The notes below the pieces were generated by a model. The model was not told the DNA's origin and did no database searches. It worked only from the letters and a program-made list of their open reading frames with translations. DNA of 11,743 nucleotides. Source: Gonium pectorale. Lineage: Eukaryota > Chlorophyta > Chlorophyceae > Chlamydomonadales > Volvocaceae. The first letter of the stretch is position 1. Each line of letters opens with the position of its first letter. Made by a program: the position numbers and the translations under genes. The stretch is from contig LSYV01000025.1 of assembly GCA_001584585.1 (NCBI GenBank), positions 1,072,844 through 1,084,586 on the forward strand, in the 5' to 3' direction. Of this stretch, positions 1-9,300 are shown in pieces.

Positions 1-302
1 ACCGCCTCGCTCTTTGTGGGCAACCGCGCGCGCACCAACGGCGGCGGCGCCTACTTCCTCACCACACCCATCGTGACGCTCACCTCGTCCAACTTCACGG
101 CCAACTACGCGGCACTGACGGGCGGCGCCGTGAGCGTGGTGCAGTGCAACTGCACGCTGGCGGCGCGCTGCTCCTTCGAGGCGAACACCGCGGACGCCTA
201 CGGCGGCGGCCTGCACCTGCAGCCGCGCACCACGCCGCCCGGCGGCGGCAACGACATCGCCGACAGCGGCAACTGCGTGGGCCAGTTCCTGCAGCAGATA
301 CG
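1..302 (+). CDS. Exon 1 (5' partial): three beta-helix rungs
   Basis: The frame is open from base 1 and encodes residues 1-100 plus two bases of codon 101. Three Pmp-like rungs are visible: GNRARTNGGGAYF, NFTANYAALTGGAVSV and CSFEANTADAYGGGLHL. Cysteines cluster at QCNCTLAARC. The donor GTGCGG at 303 leaves CG, which pairs with G494 across intron 1 (191 bp) to restore an Arg codon. No start codon is needed here because the upstream end is cut by the window edge. Confidence 0.85.
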
Positions 303-3300
303 GTGCGGTGGGGTTGGGTAATGAACAAAGGAAATGGGTCGTGTCGGGGACACCGAATCGCATACCAAGTTATGGCGGTCTTGAACGGGTGGATTAATGG
401 GTGGTTCGAGTCGGCTGTTCGAGTCCCTGCCCTCAGCGTGTGACGCCTGGAGTGCATGCGCCGGCGCCTTTCGCCCTCACCCTTCCCTCCCAGGCTGCGC
501 ATGACGCCGCGGGGGCGCGAGCTGCTGCACTCCGTGGAGACGGCCGTCGAGTCGTACAACGCGACCATCGTGTACGACGGCGCCAGCCTGGGCTTCCAGG
601 GCATCGGCCTGTTTGGCCGCGGCGGCGTGGAGCTGCCAGTGCCCAGCGCGCAGGGGCCGTCGCAGCTGTTTGGGTACGACCACACCATCGTGCCCGGCAA
701 CCAGAGCGTGGTACAGCTGGCTGTCGGCAGCACCCTGCCGTACACCAACTGGAACGACTTTCTCATCAACGCGGACGCCAACGGCACGCACCTGACGCAC
801 AGCAACGCGGACACCGACATTGACGTGGTGGGCGACGTGGAGATGACACTTTCAGCCGGCAGTGCATATGCCGTACTCACGGAGCCGATGAGCATGCTGC
901 CGACGGGCGGGAGCCTGACGGTGCAGGGCAGCAGGTGGCTCGTCAGCAACGGCACGCTGCTGCAGCCCAACGCCGCCACGCCGGTCCTGACCGTCGTGCC
1001 CGCCGCCCGCGGCAGCATCTCCTCGGCCGAGGGCCTGTCCGTGAGCGTGGCCGAATGGAACCGCCACGTGCTGTGGACAAGCTCGTACGGCACTATCCTG
1101 TACGACACCGCCACCGGCCGTACGGATCTGATGAACACCTCGGCGACCGTCGGGCTCTCCAACGGCAGCCCCATCATCCGGCACGGCAACGCGAGCCTGG
1201 TGATCTCGCAGCCCGAAACGCTGATCGTCCAGGCCGCGGGCGGTTGGGCGGTTGGCAACGGCTCAATCGTAACCGCCGGCGGCGGCGCCACCAGGGTCGC
1301 GGTGACGGCCATCCCGGCCGCCGGCAGCAGCGTGAGGGTCGGCGCGGGCAGCGAGCTAACGGTGAACGACTGGTCGTCGTACATGATCCGCCTGAACGGT
1401 GCGAGCGTGGAGCTGGAGAACGCCGCGCGGGCCGCCGCCAGCGAGCTGCCCGACGGGGCCGGCGTGTCGCTCGGCGCCGGCACGGCCCTGGCGGCGCTCA
1501 CCGACGGCGTCGAGTTCCTGCCGAGCAAGACGGGGATCTCCGTGCAGGGCAGCTCCTGGACGCTGCCCAACAACACGCTCCTGGCGCCCGACGGCGGAAA
1601 CGTGGCCATGACAGTGGTGCTGACCCCCGGGTCGCTCGTGCGCACGCCCTCGCACGCCGACGTGGCCGTCGGCAGCTGGAACCGCTACACGCTGTGGGCG
1701 GGGCCGGCGGACACGGTGCTGTACGACGCAGTCACCGGAACGGCCACCGCCCTGCCGGACGGGACGTCGGTCACGCTGGAGGCCGGCGCGCCCCTGTCGT
1801 ACCACGCCGACAGCACGCTGCTGCCGGCGCCGCTGCAGGTGGTGGTGGACGGCACGCAGTGGCGACTGAGCAACGGCACGCGCCTGTCGGCCGGCGGCAG
1901 CGTGGCGGCACTGACGGCCGTGCCGGCCTTCCTGAGCTCCATCTCCCTGGCCAACGGCACGACCATCACCGTACGGGACTGGTACCGCTACGTCATGTGG
2001 GCGGGCGCCAGCCAGTCGTACCTGTACGACACAACCACAGGCGCCGCCTTCCCCGTGCCGCCGGGCAGCGCCATGTCGCTGACGCGGCTGAGCCTGCTCA
2101 TCGGCCACAACAGCCACACGAGGGTCAACGCGGAGGACGCGACGTTGACCGTGCTGGGCGGCACGCTGGTGTACGGCAATGGATCCCGCATCTCGGCGGC
2201 CGGCAGCAGCGGGCAGCAGCAGCAGATCATCGTGCTGCCCACCTCTAGCGCTGCCGTGCGCCTGGGCACCACATTCGCCTTGTCGATTGACGGTACGGCG
2301 CCGTACATCGCCTGGACCGGCGGCAACGGCGCGTACCTGTACGACACGAGGCTGCTGGCGGGCTACAGGCTGGCCGCCGGGTCGGAGGTGGCGCTGGCTG
2401 CGGGCAGCCGCATAATTGTGCACGACAGCGGCACGAGGGTGCTAACCGCCGCAACCACCATGTCTGTTGCCAACCGCACGTGGTCGTTCAGCAACGGCGT
2501 TTCGCTCAGGCTGGACGGCAGCATCGTGGGCCTAGTGGCGGCGCCCGCCGACCTCAGTCGCCTCACCTTCACGCGCCCCTGGAGCCTCACCCTCAACGGC
2601 GCCAGCCGGTACGGCATATGGGCCGGCCAGTCCGGCACCCTCCTGTACGACGTCGTACTGCAGGCTTCGTTCAAAGTTGCCGACGGCTCGACGGTGCGCT
2701 TTGCGGGCGGCTCGACCATCACAGCTCGCAACGGGTCGCCCGAGCCGCTGCGCTCCGGATCCACCATGACCGTTACCGGATCCACGTGGCGGTTCGAGAA
2801 CGGTACGACGGTCGACGGCGGCGCCGGCACGGGCAGTACGGAGCAGGCCGTGATGGGCGTCCACGTCGCGTCCATTGACCGCGTGGACGACGAGGTGGAC
2901 CGCTCCTGCGCCGTCGACTTCACGGACGCGCAGTACCAGGCCAACCCGTACTCGTACGACTACGCCGCCGTGCAGGTCCGTGCTGTGTCGTACATAGCGA
3001 CCCGTCGGGTCCCCGGGTCGGGCGTATGTGCGTGTGTGTGTGTGTGTGTGTGAGTGCGCGTGCGGGCGATGGTGCATGGCAGGCCGGCGCTCGCGAGCGT
3101 CACAATGGCCCTGACATGCCCATGCCTCTGCTCCTGCAGCCAAACCCTGGGGCATGCATTCCCGCCCAAGAGCCCCTCCCCAACACGTTCGCATCGTTGC
3201 CGGACCCCGCCCCACACCCACCCTCGCATCTGCTGCTAAGCGCCAGCTTGTTGCAGCCATGCACTCAACCCCCCGACACCTCCGCCCACCTGCCCGCCCC

Positions 3301-6300
3301 CCTCCCCACCCCCACACCACGCATGCCACAGCGCCTGCTGCTGGGCCTCCCCCTCTCCGACTTCTCCACCGCCAACATCGCGCCCCGCGTGGCGGCCGCC
3401 GCCTACGGCTACGACGCCGGCGGCCCCGACGTATCGGGCTACAACGCCTCGCTGCTGGTGGCGGGCTTCCCGGCGGCCTCCTGGGAGGATCGCGGCCGAC
3501 CGGCGGGCGTTGTTGTCACCTGCCGCGCCACGACGGTGCCGGCCACCACCTCGGTGGCGCGGGGCGTCAATATGGTGCTGCTGGACGTGGCAGTGGCGGG
3601 CAACGTCGCCAAGCTGCGTGGCGGCGCAATTACGGTCGACGGAGGCTACGGGCGCGTGCTGCTGGACGGGCTGAGGGTGGGTGCGGCAGCTGCCTGATTG
3701 GCGGGGCGAGGGAGGGGAAAGGTGGAGGGGGAGGGTGACCAGGCGTAGCGAGGGTGGGCGACGGCAGGCCTAAGGGTTTTTCTTTCCGCGGGCACGGCAG
3801 GGCGCGCGTTGCCGGGCGTCATTGTACGGACGAGTGGGCAACTGGGTGGGTTCGGATCGCCCGGAAACGCCACCCTCGTGCTGGCCACCCGCTGACGCCT
3901 GGCTTCTCGTGGCGCCATCTGTCTCGGCTTATCTCCTCACCCCTGCCCCACGACCACCCCACTCCACCCCCCCCCTCGGCCGGCCGCCCCACCTAGGTGA
4001 GCGACAACACCGTCGTCGACGGCAACGGCGGCGGTATGTCGGTCCACCAGAGCGGCGAGGTCCGCAACATGCAGCTCGAGGTGAGGAGCTGGGGGCGGGC
4101 CTGAGGGGGGCCTGCGTTCGGAGCCTTTTTTAACTGCCTGGCTGCCCGGTCCGGCCGCTCCCGCCCAGTCTGGCCAACCCCTCTCTCCCGCCCGCCCGAG
4201 GTGGAGCAGGCTGCGGGCAGCAGGGTTGCAATGGACGGAGCGCGCGACAAAGATAACCCATAGCAAACGGCACGCGGCGAAGGCGGCTGCACACGCGCCC
4301 TTGTGACTTTGGCCGCTCGTATCACCCCAAGCCCGGCCCATGTCTTGCCGGTGTGTGTTACGTCATGCAAATGTGCGTGCTTGCTTGTGGACATGCTGCA
4401 AACAGACTTGGCAAACAGACTAGGCGAGGTAGACGAGCGAGGCGAGGCAAACAGTCGAGCAGTCTGGCATTCTAGCCGGTAGCCCAACAACCCATTACGC
4501 ATAGTACCCGCTACACGACCCCGCTACACGACCCCGCTATGTGGCGCCCGCTGCCCTGGGCGTCCCCATGTCTTGCCTGTGTGGGGGGCTTTTGGTAACT
4601 GCCTGGCTGCACAGTCCCTCCAGCGTGCCGGCCCCTCTCGCCCCCTTGTACCCTTTCCTCTCAGCCCCCCCTCCCCTTGCACCCTCCCTCCCGCTCGCCC
4701 GGCCCCAGGTGTACGTCACCAGCAGCGTCTTCTCGCGCAACCGGGCGGCGGTGGGCTCGGGCGGAGGCGTGTACCTGGGCAGCGAGATCATGCACCAGCA
4801 GGTGGGGGCCGAGGGCGGTGGGGCGGGGGGGCGGAGGGGGAGGGGGTTGAGGGGCCGAGCAGGCGTGGGGACGAGAGGTAGAGGGAGCCGGATGAAGGCT
4901 GGCGACGGCGTTGGCGCCCCGAGAAGGGGCGTGTCCCCACACACCCCGTTCCGCGCGCGCGCGCGCGCGCGTGTGTGTGTGTGTGCATATGTCACTAGCG
5001 CGTAGCATGTGCCTCTTGTTCCATGCGCCATGTTGACGTTTCCCTAAACCCGCAGGTCGTGATGCTCAACACGACGCTAGACGGCAACACAGCGGCGGTG
5101 GGCGGCGGGTTGTCGGTGGTCAAGCACGTGAGCGTGGAGCTGGCGGGGTGCACCGTGTCCAACAACACTGCCGACTCGTCCAACCTGGGCTCCAGCTCGG
5201 CCGTGGAGTTTGCCAACCAGCAGAATCTGGGCAGCGGAGGCGGCGTCATGGTGGGTGGCGGGGGCGAGGGGTGCAAAAGAGAGGGAGGAGAGGGGAGGAG
5301 GGAGGGTGAGTGTTGGCAGCGGTGTAGGACAGTGTGGGGAGCTGTGATGGTGGATGCATCATGGTGGGGTGGGGGCAACCCAACGAACCGCCCAGCAACC
5401 GCTTAACCTACCTCAACCGCCAAATACCGCCAACCGCCTCGCAGGCCTCGCTGTGCAACGAGCTGCAGCTCACGTCGGGCACCGTGGTGCGCAACAACAG
5501 CGCCAGCAGCCGCGGCGGCGGCCTGGCCTCCTCCTCCTGCGCGCTGCTGCTGCTCAACGAGACGGTGGTGGCGGCCAACGGTGGGCAGTCGGCGGGCGGC
5601 GTGTACGTGTGGAACGCGCTGCAGACGCGGGGCACCTACCGGCCCGACAACCCCGTGGGTGCCTCCATCGCGGTGGTGCTTCGCAGCGACTTCCTGGACA
5701 ACCGGGCGCTCAACACCACCGCCTCCGATACCGAGATGGTGAGCCAGCCGGGCGTGGCGCTGGACGCTGTGTCGCGGTGGGCTGTGTTGGCATGGGCTGC
5801 GTTGGCACGGGCTGTGCGTGTGTTGCAATTCGCGTGGGGCGGGCGCGGCGTGAAGGGCGTGAGCACCTGGGGTGGGCGGGAATCATGGACATAGTTATAG
5901 AGTTCTCCCGGGGTGGTGTGCTGGCAGTTCGGACGCCAGGGCCGAGAACGCCGCCACGGCCTTGGCCGTTTTCCGCCTCCCTCCCTTGGCCACACCGAAC
6001 GGGGAGGGCTTTACCGGCGCGCTCTCTGTGGAGTGCCGCTTTGCATCGAGCCGAGGCCTCCCGCAGCCCCCCCTACCTGTCAAACGACCGCCTGGGGACC
6101 GCTGTCCCCACCTCTAGGGCCGCAGCTGTGCGATGGCAATGCCCATCAACGCGCTCTGTTTGCCGTGTCTGCGTTGTCCCCTTCTCCATCGCGCTCCGCA
6201 GGAGGGCTTTGGCGGCGGCTTCATGGTGAACGGCCACGTGTCGACGCTGCTGGCGGACTCCAACTTCGAGGGCAACCAGGCGGCCATGCAGGGAGGCTCC

Positions 6301-9300
6301 ATTTTCATCGAGAGCGTGTGTGACCTGGTGGGTCGGTGATGGCTGATGGGCTGCCCGGAGGCCTGCCCCAACACATCCTTCATACCTCCTCGGCCCCTAA
6401 CCGCCTCCACCCAACCCCACGTGCAACCCCGCGACCCCACCGCCCTCCCCAACACCCTTGTGGCCCTGCCCCCTTCCCCACCCCCCAGGACTCCACCTCC
6501 TGGTTCCTGGCGCGCAACGCGTCCTCGCCCACCGCCTTCAAGGGCATGGGCACGCTGCTGGACCGGACGGTGGAGGCGCTGCAGTGGCCGCGGCCCAAGT
6601 TCTGCTGGGGCACGGTCGTGTACCTGTGAGTTACGTGTGCGTGACCGAGTGCAGAAAAGAGGTCTAACTGTCGCGTACCTGCACGGCCGTGTACCTGTGA
6701 GAGGGTGGGCGGAGTAGGGGGGGAGGGGGCGAGCGGTGAGGTGAGGTAAAGAGGTTTCGTAGCGTTCCAAGGCGGGGGAGGGGGGACCTCAAACGCACGA
6801 ACCCCTTCCCAACGCAACCATTCCCCGGCCCCCTTTGCCCGCCAGTCCCCGCTTCTTCCGCAACGAGGCCGCCCGCAGCGGCGGCGCGCTGTTCGCGTCG
6901 CACCCTGAGGCGCTGTCGCTGGTGTGCGATGCGGTCGACAACCCGCTGTCCATCAACTACGGCGCCTTTGACGAGAGCAAGATGGCCGACAAGGTGCTGG
7001 ACGCCATGAAGAAGGGTAGGCCAGGGCGTGTGGGCCCCAGTGCCCAGGTGCTCGCTTGGGTGGGTGGGGGCTCTCAACAGGAGTTGGTGGTGCCGGGTGT
7101 AAGCTCCCCCCCTTGGTCCCTCCGCTCCCTGACCACCTCTCCTCGTGGAAACCCCTCCCCTTCCACACACCCCTTTTTTGTCGCTTATTGACAGTTTTTT
7201 TGTTTCTTATAGACCTGTATCGATCATTCTGTTCCGCATTCATAACGCACACCCGCCTTGTCCTCGTGCCGCCCCGCAGCCTCCTTCCAGGTGCTGGACA
7301 ACCGCATCGTGCAGAGCTGCTACAAGGACGAGATCATGCGCCTCTTCAACCAGTCGCGCGCGCTCACTGGCACGCAGCTGTCCACACTGGAGATCAGCGA
7401 CAACCGGGCAAAGGTGGGCCGCCCAGGGGCCTGGTCGGGGGGGGTCGGGCAGGCTGGCAGTGGAAAGCTGGGAAGGCGTCGGCGGCGGGGCCCAGGGCGG
7501 GCGTCATGGGAAAGTGAAAATCAAGCGTTCTCACTAGAAAGGCCTGAGGCGCATGCCGTCTCGTCCCCGCCCCCCGGGTGGAGGTGGGGCGGCAGGGGCC
7601 GGGGAGCGTGTAGAGCTCATGCTCCGGCTCCGCGCATCCCCTGCTCTCTCGCAGCTGCCGCTCCGTTGCGCGCCCAGCTCCGCTTTTGGCCCTCTTTCCC
7701 AACGCGACCGGCGCTTCCCGCGTGTTGCCTCCGCTCTACGGTACGTCCCAAGGCGTTACAACCCATCCAGCAACCAACTCCCTCCCTCCCTCTCTCCTAT
7801 GCGCCCCGCGCCCGTCTGCGCACCCCTCCTCTCCCCCATACGGACGGGACCTATGCTGCTGGCGCCCAGCTCGTCGTTATTCGTCCCCCCCTCCCTCCCC
7901 CCTCCCTTCCCCCCATGCCCAGGGCTACGGCTACCTCATCGCCATCATCCCCAGCAAGCTGCGTATCCTGGAGGTCCAGTGGACGGGTGAGCCAGGGGGG
8001 GCAGGGGGGGGGGGCTGTGAGGGGGGGACGCCGCCAGGTCGCCAGCGCGGTCGCCCGGGCCTTAATAAGCGGGGGCCAGTCCAATCTCGTACGGGTGCGC
8101 GCTGGCTCGGTGCTGTCGACGTTATCCTTGAGAGGATCAGTGGACGGGTGAGCAAGCGGGGCTGGGTGCAGTGTCGTTGCCCTAAGCCAGTGAGGATGCT
8201 GGGTGTCCTTGTAACCAACGACGCGCACACACACACCTGCATTCCCCATCACCACGCGCCATCTCCGCCCTCCCCGCCTTCCTACAGAGATCGCCTTTTT
8301 CCTACTCTGACCCCGCCCTACATTTGCCCCCCTCGCCCAACCCGCATCACCCCCAGGCAACACCTCCAACGTGGCCAGCGGCGACGTGGTGATGGTGAAC
8401 GACACGCTCATCAACGGCATGGACGCGCAGCTGGCCATGCTGCTCAGCGCGTATGGCACAACGGGCGACGTGCTCAGCGGGCGCGACGATAACGGCACCT
8501 GGGCGCTGGGCGGTAGCAGCACCGGCGACGCCGGCGTGGGCGCGATCGACGTGCTGCAGACGCTGGAGGCGCGGCCGCTGTTCCGCGCGGCGCCGGGCAG
8601 GGTCTTCGACGTCGACACCAACGACTTCCGCCAGGTGGGCGGGAGTTGGCCGGTGGTGGTTGCGACGCTTGGAGGAGCGGTTTCGCCTCTGCCCTGGCGC
8701 GCCCAGACGCTGCCCGCTGGCGTGCGTCCTGGCGCTGTCTGTAAGCGCCGCGCGCCAGCCTTTCCCATAGCACCCTGGGCCGGACATCCCCCTTCTCCAC
8801 TTAGCATGATGCCGCCCCCTCGACCTCCCTCTGCCCCTCTCACCCATCAATCCCCATTCACCCCCGCCTATACCCACTATACCACCCCCCCCACCCTCCC
8901 CCCCACCCCCCTCCGCTCCCCGGCCCCCTTGCCCAGGTGGTCAACTACCACATCACCACCTACTCCAACATCCCCATGGACATGCCCATCGTGCTGCTGG
9001 ACGCGCTGGACCAGGTGGCCTCAGGTGGGCGGGTTTTGGGGATGTGGAGGAGGGATTGGCCGCGACCCGCGGGTCGCTGTAAAGGGCGCTGGCGGTGGCA
9101 CTGACCCATGGGTCATACTGCTGGACCAGGGCTATCTCACGCTGCACGCCCCCACCTCCCAACCACCGTATCGCGCAGCTTGCCCACGGACTGAATGCCG
9201 TACCTCCCCCTCTTGACCGCCCCGGTGTCCCCGCCCTCCCCGCCTCTGCCGCGCAGAGAACACGACGCTGCGCCAGGCGCAGGTCCGCGCGCGCTACCTC

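Noticed and set aside
95..1645. Long minus-strand open frame (516 codons)
   Set aside because: It lies opposite exons 1 and 2 and runs through intron 1. GC-rich coding strands commonly leave the reverse strand open, and its product has low-complexity Arg/Ser/Pro composition with no domain pattern.
747..2822. CRISPR-like or satellite DNA interpretation of the tandem units
   Set aside because: Units are about 306 nt, diverged at DNA level, and conserved as protein in one open frame; there are no short identical repeats with spacers.
5139..5250. Extra intron inside exon 6 around the Ser/Asn-rich loop
   Set aside because: The frame is open, the loop links two halves of a rung, and no good donor/acceptor pair of realistic intron size exists there.
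7056..7517. Coding extension using the TTTCTTATAG acceptor at 7212
   Set aside because: It would read exon 11 in the wrong frame, losing VLDNRIVQSC and LEISDNRAK.
7923..7986. YLIAII segment as a transmembrane helix
   Set aside because: The hydrophobic run is only about six to eight residues, followed by polar and charged residues, and lies upstream of clearly extracellular Cys-rich sequence.
7258..8151. Plus-strand open frame running from exon 11 through introns 11 and 12
   Set aside because: Only its first part (7280-7413) has protein-like composition. The rest is Pro/Arg/Ser low complexity from intron C- and G-runs, and exon 12 is read in another frame.
7851..8843. Minus-strand open frame of 330 codons
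   Set aside because: It covers introns 12 and 13 and exon 13 of the plus-strand gene, is Arg/Pro/Gly-rich without motifs, and arises from the lack of AT-rich stop codons.
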